A DNA stretch of 58,270 bases from an uncultured Caulobacterales bacterium (GCA_938003545.1 CALKXY010000041.1:1-58270); one strand, 5' to 3'; shown: positions 44,717 to 51,804, counted from the first letter of the stretch. Numbers and translations are program-made. The notes: generated by a model from the letters alone, not told the origin.

Positions 44717-46771
44717 CTATGCCACTGGCGGTGAAATGGGACGACCATATTGGTCATATTGCACAGGCTCATCAAGTGAACCTGCTTGGACGTTACCCGC
44801 CGCGTAAGGATTATGTGAGAGATCCAATGCCGCATTGGCTTGATACGCCATACCCGTTGGTTGGGTATTAATTTGGGCTGTGCCGTAAGTTTGTGCAGCT
44901 TGATCGATTAACGGAGCTGCCGACATATGTGGGGCCATATTCGGGGCTCCATTTTGCATCGCATAGGTTTCGCCCGATTGGTCGAACTGAACATAGGCAG
45001 CTGCATCATACCCTGTTGTTGGAGAGTACCCTGGAACAGATGCCGTAGCGGGCTGGTCGCTCTGATAGTCGACTTGTGCATAAGGGTTAGCGTCCACACC
45101 TAACTGCGCCGCAGCAGGTTGCGCGTCATATGGGTTTGGATAGACGGGCGCGACAGGATCGTAAGACGGCACAGGCTCAGGAATCGGGTCATGGAGTGGA
45201 GCCATCTCTGGCACGTCATAATCCGTCATCGGTAAATCTTCTGGGACCGTCCGCCGCACCGCAACAGGGTTCACATAGAGTTTCGGATCTAGGAAGACAC
45301 GGATCAAAGCAAAGAACCCAAGCACGATACACCAGCCAACAGTGCCTAGCAGCCACATAATTTTACCTGTATTACGGCCCTTATTGGCGAAACCAGCAGG
45401 CGAAATAACTTGCACATTTTCACTTTTCGCTTCGGCCTGATCAGCGTCGATGAGAGCTTCCTGCTCTTTCGCATTATAAGATGTCAGGCTTGTGTTGAGC
45501 GTTTCACGTTCCCGTAAAAGATTGAGGTATTCAGGTGTAAGCTCTCTGAGCTTCCGAATTTTAGCATCTGCAGAGTTCAACTGACGTTGCTGAGTAAACT
45601 CTCGCTCACGCAAGGAGTCCGCCGTGGAGGCCAAAGTATTTCGGTTCGCCGTTAGAGCTTGATGCGTTGTGTTCGGACCTACACGACGACCACCAGTGGC
45701 TTTGCCGCCATAGGAGTTTTGCAGCGCGCGTAACTCATTCAACTCGGTTTGTTTTTGACGCACAGGGTCAGAGGTTGGCAAATATTTCGCCAGAAGTTGA
45801 CCTAATTCCAATTCGGCTTGGGATACACGCTGAGCCGCACGATCATCAACATAGAGGTCAATCGTTTTAGGCGTCGCGCGCAGTTGGTCTTCAACTTCAG
45901 CAAGTGCAGCTTCAGTTTCGGCAATAGAGGCACGCGTGGCATTGAGGCTTGCTTTTAAATTTTCTGTTCGCTGGCGCAGTCCAGTTTGTTCCGATTCAAA
46001 ATCTGAAATATCATTTTTCTTCAGGAAACGCGCAATGGCACGCTCATTTGTTGAAAGTTGATCTTCGGCTGCTTGACGGCGTGTTGAGATTAGCCCGCTG
46101 GAGCCGTCAACAAAAACTTCGCGGCGCTTATCCATATAAGCCTTTAGAAAAGCATTCGTTGTTTTCACCGCAACCACTGGATCTTCATGGGTGAATTGAA
46201 CATCAATAATCGAAGATTTAGGACGCGGCATGACGCTATAGTTTTTGTCAACTTTGTTTCGCAATTCCATGATCGCATTTTGTTTTGCAATACTATTACG
46301 CGGAAGACTGTTGATCTTGGCATAGGCTTTCTTGTCGAAACGGTCTTCGCCAATCGTCGGGTCAGATACCATTTCACCCAATACGCGCGCGATGATGTCA
46401 TCATTTTTCATCAAGGCCGCTTCAGTCAAAGTGATTGTATCAATTGTCGTCGTCAGACCGCCGCCGCTTGCCGATTGGCCAACAGGGTTATAAACATATT
46501 CTTCGCCCTGCTGGACCAAAACACGTGCGTTACCTGTATAGGTCCGCTTCATGTCTTTGGTGAAATACCAGGCAACGCCGCACCCGATCACAGCCAGAGG
46601 TAAAACCCAAATCATTTGGCGCAACATTGACTTAAACATCTCGCTCAAGCGAATGTTCGGAACGCCATTGGCGTAGTCCCCAACTGTCAAATCCCCCATG
46701 CGCGGATCGGATGCATCGGCGCCTTGTCCAGCACTGATTGGTTTTAAATTTTTACGACCATGTTTGGCCAT
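44717..46771 (-). CDS. hfsA: Wzz/GumC-like chain-length and export regulator with a tyrosine-rich tail
   Basis: 684 residues. Short cytoplasmic N-terminus, TM1 near 53-72, a large periplasmic coiled-coil region (about 80-465; LRQRTENLKASLNATRASIAETEAALAEVE-type heptads), TM2 near 471-494 (IMWLLGTVGWCIVLGFFALI). The cytoplasmic tail of about 190 residues is Pro/Gln/Ala-rich and contains 16 tyrosines, three NPY motifs and a final VQYDQYGRPI. No kinase (Walker) domain is fused and no hfsB gene lies beside it. Divergent from hfsD, 118 bp between starts. Confidence 0.85.
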   Translation of the reverse strand: MAKHGRKNLKPISAGQGADASDPRMGDLTVGDYANGVPNIRLSEMFKSMLRQMIWVLPLAVIGCGVAWYFTKDMKRTYTGNARVLVQQGEEYVYNPVGQSASGGGLTTTIDTITLTEAALMKNDDIIARVLGEMVSDPTIGEDRFDKKAYAKINSLPRNSIAKQNAIMELRNKVDKNYSVMPRPKSSIIDVQFTHEDPVVAVKTTNAFLKAYMDKRREVFVDGSSGLISTRRQAAEDQLSTNERAIARFLKKNDISDFESEQTGLRQRTENLKASLNATRASIAETEAALAEVEDQLRATPKTIDLYVDDRAAQRVSQAELELGQLLAKYLPTSDPVRQKQTELNELRALQNSYGGKATGGRRVGPNTTHQALTANRNTLASTADSLREREFTQQRQLNSADAKIRKLRELTPEYLNLLRERETLNTSLTSYNAKEQEALIDADQAEAKSENVQVISPAGFANKGRNTGKIMWLLGTVGWCIVLGFFALIRVFLDPKLYVNPVAVRRTVPEDLPMTDYDVPEMAPLHDPIPEPVPSYDPVAPVYPNPYDAQPAAAQLGVDANPYAQVDYQSDQPATASVPGYSPTTGYDAAAYVQFDQSGETYAMQNGAPNMAPHMSAAPLIDQAAQTYGTAQINTQPTGMAYQANAALDLSHNPYAAGNVQAGSLDEPVQYDQYGRPISPPVA

Positions 46772-46798
46772 GCGCGAATCCCCTAGAATCGGTTCGCG

Positions 46799-46806
46799 TT
46801 AACCAT
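46799..46806. promoter_or_regulatory. CtrA-like half site between hfsA and hfsD
   Basis: TTAACCAT, an exact match to the CtrA half-site used in dimorphic alphaproteobacteria, sits 28 bp before the hfsA start and 84 bp before hfsD. No second TTAA at the N7 spacing was found, so this is only a half site. Confidence 0.3.
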
Positions 46807-46889
46807 GTCCTCCTAAATTTTAAGAATTCCTTATCCATTCTTGTTAACACTTAGAAAAAGTCACTTTGCCCCGAAAAAGGCTGTGTTAA

Positions 46890-47777
46890 ATGCAGATTTT
46901 CAAGAAAACAGCCCTTTTGGCCGCCACTTGTGCGGCTCTGGGGCTCGTCCCGGCGCCCGCGCAGGCCCAATCGCGTTACGCGAATCACCCTGCGGCTGCG
47001 CCCCAACACACCCCGAATGGCGTGCAATTTGACCGATTTGGTCGACCAATTCAGGTCGGGCCGAAGAAATACAAAAATATTTGGCATAAATTACGCGACC
47101 AAAAACACATCAATTATCAACGCCCCCCGCCGCCAGGTATGTTCCAACAATGGGTGAATTGGGAACCTGAATATGCCCTCGTCCCGGGGGATCAATTGGA
47201 CATTGTTGTGTCGTCTGCGCCGGAGTTATCCCGCACATTGACTGTTGGGCCAGATGGCCGGGTTGTTATGCCAATGAGCCGCCCGATTATGGCGGCAGGC
47301 CGCACATTTTTGCAGGTCCAAAGCGAACTTATGGCAGAACTTAGCAAGCAGTTGCGGGATCCAACGCTAGCTGTAACGCCGCGCGCCTATGCACCAGAGC
47401 AAATCTATGTCGGCGGCCAAGTCGGCCAGCCAGGTACATATACCATCCCGGGCCGTATCGGCGCGTTAGAGGGTATTTTGATGGCAGGCGGCCTGCGTCC
47501 AACCGCGCGGTCTCGCGACATCGCTATTCTTCGCCGCGCGCCCAATGGCGGCATGATGATGCGGAGTGTCAACATTCGCGGCGGTCTTCTGAATATCCGC
47601 GAATATAATGATAATGTTCAACTGCGACGCGGCGACATCATTTACGTCCCGCAGTCCACAATTGGGGAAGTCGGCACATTCATGCAGAATTTCCGCAATG
47701 CGTTACCTGTTGATTTCAACCTGTCTTATCAGTTTGGTCAAAATGGCGGCAATGGCACGACGGTTATCTCGCCATAA
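46890..47777 (+). CDS. hfsD: Polysaccharide export outer-membrane protein (Wza-like)
   Basis: 295 residues. Signal peptide ending PAQAQ (about residue 26), no lipobox. The mature N-terminus (about 27-85) is a non-conserved Gln/Pro-rich linker with VQFDRFGRPI. Then comes the Poly_export domain (about 94-170; YALVPGDQLDIVV, VGPDGRVVMP), an SLBB domain (about 175-255; IYVGGQVGQPGTYTIPG) and GDIIYVPQS near the end. It lacks the long C-terminal helix of Wza. Forms the outer-membrane exit for the polymer; partner of HfsA, which is encoded divergently. Confidence 0.88.
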   Translation: MQIFKKTALLAATCAALGLVPAPAQAQSRYANHPAAAPQHTPNGVQFDRFGRPIQVGPKKYKNIWHKLRDQKHINYQRPPPPGMFQQWVNWEPEYALVPGDQLDIVVSSAPELSRTLTVGPDGRVVMPMSRPIMAAGRTFLQVQSELMAELSKQLRDPTLAVTPRAYAPEQIYVGGQVGQPGTYTIPGRIGALEGILMAGGLRPTARSRDIAILRRAPNGGMMMRSVNIRGGLLNIREYNDNVQLRRGDIIYVPQSTIGEVGTFMQNFRNALPVDFNLSYQFGQNGGNGTTVISP

Positions 47778-47789
47778 CATTTACCTGAG

Positions 47790-47817
47790 AAAAAGACTGG
47801 CGGATTAAGCCGCCAGT
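47790..47817 (-). terminator. Intrinsic terminator of the Sel1-like gene
   Basis: On the minus strand ACTGGCGG and CCGCCAGT form a perfect 8-bp stem with a 6-nt loop (47796-47803 with 47810-47817), followed by C then TTTTT (47794-47790). It overlaps the gene's stop codon (loop and stem include the last codons) and lies between two convergent genes. Confidence 0.8.
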
Positions 47818-48095
47818 AACTCACGGTTTTCAACCAACCAACCGCGCGCCGCACGTTGCGCAAGCGTCAGGTCTGTTGCTGTCATTTCCATTTTCAGCTC
47901 TTCGCGATATGATTTCGCAGGATGACTGCCCATCATAGCGGCAAGGCTGAACCATTTATGCGCTTCGACGAAATTTGGACCACGGTCTTCCATCTCTGTT
48001 GAGTAAATCAGTCCCAGACGGAACATATCATCCGCACCAGCGACCGTATCGATTGCTTTTTCCGCTTCGCGGACTTCCATTTCAGTAAAGGCCAT
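47805..48095 (-). CDS. Small Sel1-repeat-like protein
   Basis: 96 residues from the ATG at 48095, chosen because a GGGAGGAG Shine-Dalgarno lies just upstream; the reading frame stays open for 38 codons further but that part is very basic and implausible. The segment MFRLGLIYSTEMEDRGPNFVEAHKWFSLAAMMG-like (about residues 21-53) is one Sel1/TPR-type helix pair; HKWFSLAAMMGSHPA is the repeat signature. Probably a small cytosolic protein-interaction module. Its promoter region holds the phased GTTAAAC repeats (48238-48317). Confidence 0.72.
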   Translation of the reverse strand: MAFTEMEVREAEKAIDTVAGADDMFRLGLIYSTEMEDRGPNFVEAHKWFSLAAMMGSHPAKSYREELKMEMTATDLTLAQRAARGWLVENRELLAA

Positions 48096-48237
48096 TTCGG
48101 TCTCCTCCCATTTTTTATTCACCTTACCCTTCGGGCCATCCCGGGGTTGCCTTGGCTTGGACGCGTTGGGCGCGCCTCTCTTCGGCTTGACCCAATTTGG
48201 ACAGGGCAAGATAAATATAGAGTTAAAGAAAAACGTG

Positions 48238-48317
48238 GTTAAACAATCTTTACTTGGGTTAAACTTGATAAATACGTATTAATTACAAAGTTAAACTTGA
48301 TAAATACAATGTTAAAC
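48238..48317. repeat. Phased GTTAAAC direct repeats
   Basis: GTTAAAC occurs at 48238, 48258, 48290 and 48311; two of these are parts of an identical 18-mer GTTAAACTTGATAAATAC (48258-48275 and 48290-48307). Spacings of 20, 32 and 21 bp put all four copies on nearly the same helix face. A regulatory binding array is the simplest reading. Confidence 0.6.
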
Positions 48318-48332
48318 GCAAGTATAGACAAG

Positions 48333-48365
48333 AAAAAGGCGCGAACCCCATATAGGATTCACGCC
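48333..48365 (-). terminator. Intrinsic terminator of the nitroreductase operon
   Basis: On the minus strand an 11-bp stem (GGCGTGAATCC with GGGGTTCGCGCC, including G-U pairs) closes a short TATAT loop and is followed by TTTTT (48337-48333). It lies about 50 bp after the nitroreductase stop. Confidence 0.75.
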
Positions 48366-48414
48366 GAAGTAACATTTGAGATCACGAAAATTATTTCGCG
48401 AAAATTTCGAAAAT

Positions 48415-49104
48415 TTAGCTATAAAACGTTGTCACCTCGTCCAATGCGGCCCGATCCGCATAAAGATTATTGACGTTAGCGGACGCATCCCCATAGCCAA
48501 TGGCCATACCAACCATGACTTCATCCGTCTCGGGAATGTCCAGATACTTATGACAAACGGATGTCCAATTGCGCCACCATCCCTGCGGCGCAGTGTGCAG
48601 ACCTGCTTCGCGGGCAAGAAGCATCAAGGATTGGATGTAAATACCGATATCCATATGCTGCGGCGCACCCAGACGTTTATCGCCCGTAATGATGAGCCCG
48701 ACAGGCGCTTCAAAGAATTTCGCATTCTGCGCGAACCACACCAAACGCCCCATTTTATTCTCGCGCGGAATATCCAGCTTGGCATACATATCTTCGCCCA
48801 ATTTATAACGCCAAGAGCGTTGCGGCTCCCACAGCGGTTGCGGATAGGCAGGATGGGTCGGTTCTTCAGTTTTACCCGCCAGCGTGATCTCCACCGCGTC
48901 TTTCTTGAAATTCGCGAGGGTTTCCCCCGTCATGACGTGGATTTTCCACGGCTGCAGATTACCGCCAGACGGACTGCGCATAGATTTCTCCAGCAAGGCC
49001 TTCAACACATCCTCAGGTACAGGCGTATCGTGGAATTGACGGCATGTGATGCGCGTATCCAAGGCATCCGAAACAGACGCGCTCTTATCAGTGTTCAAAC
49101 TCAT
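48415..49104 (-). CDS. Nitroreductase-family flavoprotein
   Basis: 229 residues. FMN-binding nitroreductase fold: ITCRQFHDTPVPEDVLKALLEKSMRSPSGGNLQPW near 19-53 (RSPSGGNLQPW is the FMN phosphate/ring segment), MDIGIYIQSLMLLAREAGLHTAP in the middle and VMVGMAIGYGDASANVN near 198-214. Reduces quinones, nitroaromatics or similar with NAD(P)H. It is the last gene of the gat-associated minus-strand run; its ATG overlaps the small membrane-protein gene stop by 4 bp. Confidence 0.92.
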   Translation of the reverse strand: MSLNTDKSASVSDALDTRITCRQFHDTPVPEDVLKALLEKSMRSPSGGNLQPWKIHVMTGETLANFKKDAVEITLAGKTEEPTHPAYPQPLWEPQRSWRYKLGEDMYAKLDIPRENKMGRLVWFAQNAKFFEAPVGLIITGDKRLGAPQHMDIGIYIQSLMLLAREAGLHTAPQGWWRNWTSVCHKYLDIPETDEVMVGMAIGYGDASANVNNLYADRAALDEVTTFYS

Positions 49105-49274
49105 TGATTTATCCCTCTACTTTTCAACCAGACAAGTAAGACATAATCAGCAATGCCAGCGCCCGCACCTACCAAAAGTGAAAGCCAGATAGGCTTCCCT
49201 GCATTGTTAAGCAAAAATACAAGGCCAATCGCGATCATCGCAGCGCCAAATGCGGGACCATATTGGAGTTTCAT
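49101..49274 (-). CDS. 57-residue membrane protein
   Basis: Starts ATG at 49274, overlapping the preceding gene's stop, and ends at TGA 49101-49103, overlapping the nitroreductase ATG: both junctions are ATGA, which argues for a real translated frame. Two hydrophobic segments (AAMIAIGLVFLLNN, residues 11-24, and IWLSLLVGAGAGIADYVLLVW, 29-49) and a short basic C-terminus. No family recognised. Confidence 0.65.
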   Translation of the reverse strand: MKLQYGPAFGAAMIAIGLVFLLNNAGKPIWLSLLVGAGAGIADYVLLVWLKSRGINQ

Positions 49275-49468
49275 CTCCGCTTGCTCCGTCTGTGGATCAC
49301 GAAAGAGATAACAGCGAAGCTAATCGCAGCAGCAAGACACGCGAGCGTAACCGCAAGTACCAACGGAACAGCTAAGACATAGGTGAGCGCAAAGAGGATA
49401 ATACAAAACATCATAACGGGATTTACGATACGCAAAACCGCTAGAATTTTATCCTCTCGATCTTTCAC
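49271..49468 (-). CDS. 65-residue membrane protein
   Basis: GTG start (49468) directly after the gatB stop (TAG at 49471-49469); its own stop overlaps the following ATG by 4 bp. Two hydrophobic helices (about 19-36 and 37-56) and a strongly basic tail HRRSKRR, so the tail is probably cytoplasmic. Family not recognised; context with gatB is transcriptional coupling only. Confidence 0.65.
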   Translation of the reverse strand: MKDREDKILAVLRIVNPVMMFCIILFALTYVLAVPLVLAVTLACLAAAISFAVISFVIHRRSKRR

Positions 49469-51127
49469 CTAAAGACCCAATTTCTCACGTAATATCTTAT
49501 TCACCGCTTGCGGGTTGGCTTTACCTTGGCTGGCTTTCATGACTTGGCCGACGAAGAAACCGAGGAGTTTTGGGTTCTCTTTGGCTTTTTCTGCCTGCGC
49601 TGCGTTGCCCGCGATGACTTCATCAACCATGGCTTCAATCGCGCCCATATCTGTGACTTGCTTTAGCCCGTCGCGCTCAATGATTTCGTCCGCCGTGCCT
49701 TCGCCTGCAAACATTTTCTCAAACACGCCCTTGGCGATCTTGCCCGAGATTGTGTCGTTGAATATCGCAAAATAAAGGCCTTTTAGATCTGTCCGTTTTA
49801 AGACGTCTGCAGGATCTTCACTACTTTTAGATGCGAACTCAAATACAGGACCTAAAGTCCAGTTGTTGATTGCTTTAGCTACGTCATGAAGTTCAGGAAT
49901 GAATTCCGAAGTGTCATAGTTAGAATGCAAAAGCTCAGTCGCTTTTTCCACCTCAGAGCTCTTTACAGACAAGGGCAACTTGATTTTGTTTTCATTGCTT
50001 CCCGTATAAGTAAGTATCGCTTTGCTTCTATCACCTAAGCGAGCGGAAAAGGTCTCGAAAATTGTATCTTCAAGTACATTAGCCAACCGTTGATCAGGTG
50101 AAAGCAACCGAGCTTTATACTCGTCCATATCGTATTGTTGCATAAAGCGCGCTTTGCGCACATCTGGCATTTCTGGAAGGTTCGCTTTGATCTTATCTAC
50201 AAAGCTCTGCTCGAGCTTAATCGGCAAAAGATCAGGGTCTGGAAAATAGCGGTAATCATGCGCGTCTTCTTTGGACCGCATGGTCCGTGTTTCGCCTTTG
50301 ACGCTATCGAAGAGGCGTGTTTCCTGATCAATCTCGCCGCCCGCTTCGAGGATGTCGATATGACGACGCGCTTCAAAGTTGATAGCTTGGCGGATAAACC
50401 GCATAGAGTTGACGTTCTTGATCTCGCAACGCGTGCCAAGCTCGCCGCCGGGACGACGCACAGACACGTTCACATCGGCGCGAAGGTTGCCCTTCTCCAT
50501 ATCGCCGTCACATGTCCCCAGCGCGCGCACGATACCGCGTAGCTTTTCGACATAGGCGGAGGCTTCTTCGGGAGAGCGCATATCTGGCTTGGACACGATT
50601 TCCATCAGCGCCACACCGCAACGGTTCAAATCGACATAGGTTTCATCTGGCGAGAGATCATGCACGGATTTACCTGCGTCTTGCTCCAAATGCAGACGTT
50701 CGATGCCGACCAAAACAGGGTCGCCGACATTGCCATCACCGTCGATTGGCAAGATTTCAATCTCGCCCTCACCCACAATTGGATGCTCGAATTGTGAAAT
50801 CTGATAGCCTTGCGGGAGATCGACATAGAAGTAATTTTTGCGATCAAAGCGCGAGAAGAGATTAATCTTGGCGTTCAGGCCATAGCCTGTCTTCACGGCT
50901 TGCTCGATGCAATAGGCGTTCACAACAGGCAACATGCCCGGCATGCCCGCATCGACCAGCGACACCTGCGTATTCGGGGCAGAGCCATATTCCGTGGCCG
51001 AACCAGAGAAGAGTTTAGACTCGGACGCCACCTGAGCATGGACCTCCAAACCAATAATGATTTCCCAATCACCCGTATCCGTGGTGATCCAGTCTTTTTT
51101 ATCCGCAACGCGTGGTGCTATGAACAT
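49469..51127 (-). CDS. gatB: Asp-tRNA(Asn)/Glu-tRNA(Gln) amidotransferase subunit B
   Basis: 552 residues, slightly longer than the usual 480-500 because of an N-terminal extension of about 20 residues. IIGLEVHAQV near 23-32, the YFYVDLPQGYQISQFEHPI-like cradle motif (about 93-110), DLNRCGVALMEIVSKPDMRSPEEA near 163-186 and the C-terminal YqeY-like tail (about 400-552). GatB phosphorylates and transamidates mischarged tRNAs with ammonia from GatA. Separated from gatA by the GIY-YIG cassette but on the same strand. Confidence 0.97.
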   Translation of the reverse strand: MFIAPRVADKKDWITTDTGDWEIIIGLEVHAQVASESKLFSGSATEYGSAPNTQVSLVDAGMPGMLPVVNAYCIEQAVKTGYGLNAKINLFSRFDRKNYFYVDLPQGYQISQFEHPIVGEGEIEILPIDGDGNVGDPVLVGIERLHLEQDAGKSVHDLSPDETYVDLNRCGVALMEIVSKPDMRSPEEASAYVEKLRGIVRALGTCDGDMEKGNLRADVNVSVRRPGGELGTRCEIKNVNSMRFIRQAINFEARRHIDILEAGGEIDQETRLFDSVKGETRTMRSKEDAHDYRYFPDPDLLPIKLEQSFVDKIKANLPEMPDVRKARFMQQYDMDEYKARLLSPDQRLANVLEDTIFETFSARLGDRSKAILTYTGSNENKIKLPLSVKSSEVEKATELLHSNYDTSEFIPELHDVAKAINNWTLGPVFEFASKSSEDPADVLKRTDLKGLYFAIFNDTISGKIAKGVFEKMFAGEGTADEIIERDGLKQVTDMGAIEAMVDEVIAGNAAQAEKAKENPKLLGFFVGQVMKASQGKANPQAVNKILREKLGL

Positions 51128-51138
51128 AACTACTCTCT

Positions 51139-51525
51139 CTACTTCCGTTCACCCCAACGAAGGTTGGGGTCCAGAGCGCAGGCAAGGCATTGAGCATGCA
51201 GCTCTGGGAAAAGCGCCTCATCTGGCAAAGGCCAAACAGGGCTTTTATTAATATCAATCCAATGCGGGTTAGTCTCTTCAACTAATCGCAATTTCCATTT
51301 GCGATGCCAAGTCTTCATTCGTCTTTCGCGCGTTAAAGCCTCAGCTCGCGTCTCAAATGTCTCAAACCAGATGAGACACTTGAGTTTATGTCGTTTGGAA
51401 AACCCTTCGAAAACTTCATGGATATGTTCACCCATTCGTTTTCCGAGGTCATCCGTTTGTCCAATATACAAAGTCCCATTGCGAAAATTTGTGATGATGT
51501 AGACATAGAATAATTTGTCAAACAT
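51139..51525 (-). CDS. GIY-YIG nuclease in a palindromic-repeat cassette
   Basis: 128 residues. GIY-YIG fold: FYVYIITNFRNGTLYIGQTDDLGKRMGEH near 6-34 (VYI and LYIG as the two tyrosine strands, catalytic Arg in GKR), then RERRMKTWHRKWKLRLVEE with the metal-binding glutamate and NPHWIDI (about 86-92), typical of the small standalone family. The last 12 residues (ALDPNLRWGERK) are encoded by palindromic repeat A; the start lies 13 bp from repeat B, after a GGAAGGTG Shine-Dalgarno. Inserted between gatA and gatB. Probably a DNA endonuclease; biological role unknown. Confidence 0.85.
   Translation of the reverse strand: MFDKLFYVYIITNFRNGTLYIGQTDDLGKRMGEHIHEVFEGFSKRHKLKCLIWFETFETRAEALTRERRMKTWHRKWKLRLVEETNPHWIDINKSPVWPLPDEALFPELHAQCLACALDPNLRWGERK
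51145..51175 (+). repeat. Palindromic repeat A (REP-like)
   Basis: 31 bp: CCGTTC then ACCCCAAC-GAAG-GTTGGGGT (perfect 8-bp arms) then CCAGA. It forms the 3' end of the GIY-YIG coding sequence. 26/31 identical to copies B (inverted) and C. Confidence 0.85.
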
Positions 51526-51538
51526 GGCACCTTCCCGC

Positions 51539-51569
51539 TCTGGACCCCAGCCTACGCTGGGGTAATCGG
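51539..51569 (-). repeat. Palindromic repeat B (inverted copy)
   Basis: Read on the minus strand: CCGATT, ACCCCAGC-GTAG-GCTGGGGT, CCAGA. Opposite orientation to A, so the GIY-YIG gene is enclosed by inverted repeats. 26/31 identical to A. Confidence 0.85.
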
Positions 51570-51586
51570 AATATTATTTTTACTCT

Positions 51587-51617
51587 CCGTTAATCCCAGC
51601 GAAGGCTGGGATCCAGA
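51587..51617 (+). repeat. Palindromic repeat C
   Basis: CCGTTA, ATCCCAGC-GAAG-GCTGGGAT, CCAGA, same orientation as A and 17 bp from B. B and C thus make a closely spaced inverted pair, like a BIME. Confidence 0.85.
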
Positions 51618-51636
51618 ATAGACCGATTTTCACCCC

Positions 51637-51804
51637 TTAGAAAACAATAGAAAGAATTATAACGCTTACTATGTAAGCCAAGACTGATGCAGGCGAACGG
51701 TTCTTTCCTAATATTTTCCTATAGTTTAACGAGCCACCCTGAATTAAGCCACCAATGATGGCCGCAATAGGCAAAGAAACCAAAAGAATAAGAACTAGTT
51801 TCAC
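51637..51804 (-). CDS. 55-residue membrane protein coupled to gatA
   Basis: GTG start at 51804 overlapping the gatA stop (GTGA), TAA at 51637. Two hydrophobic stretches: [20 protein letters not shown] (about 2-21) and [15 protein letters not shown] (41-55, ending at the C-terminus), with a basic loop [10 protein letters not shown] between. Overlap with gatA supports expression, but no family is recognised. It ends 20 bp before repeat C. Confidence 0.6.
   Translation of the reverse strand: MKLVLILLVSLPIAAIIGGLIQGGSLNYRKILGKNRSPASVLAYIVSVIILSIVF

Larger units (their letters stand above)
48096..48414. other. 319-bp intergenic region upstream of the Sel1-like gene
   Basis: Contains, in order from the right: an A+T-rich stretch rich in AAATTT/TTCG palindromes just past the nitroreductase stop, the nitroreductase terminator (48333-48365), four GTTAAAC repeats (48238-48317), and the leader of the Sel1-like gene. 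I see no further gene. Confidence 0.6.

Noticed and set aside
48238..48317. GTTAAAC repeats as a CRISPR array or replication origin
   Set aside because: Repeats are only 7-18 bp with unequal 20-32-bp spacing, no cas genes lie near, and no DnaA-box cluster is present.
48376..49107. 243-residue open frame on the plus strand opposite the nitroreductase
   Set aside because: It lies wholly antisense to a gene with clear FMN-binding motifs, has very basic, His/Arg-rich composition and no recognisable domain.
50135..50865. Long plus-strand frames opposite gatB
   Set aside because: They mirror gatB codons, contain no domain motif and lack upstream Shine-Dalgarno sequences.
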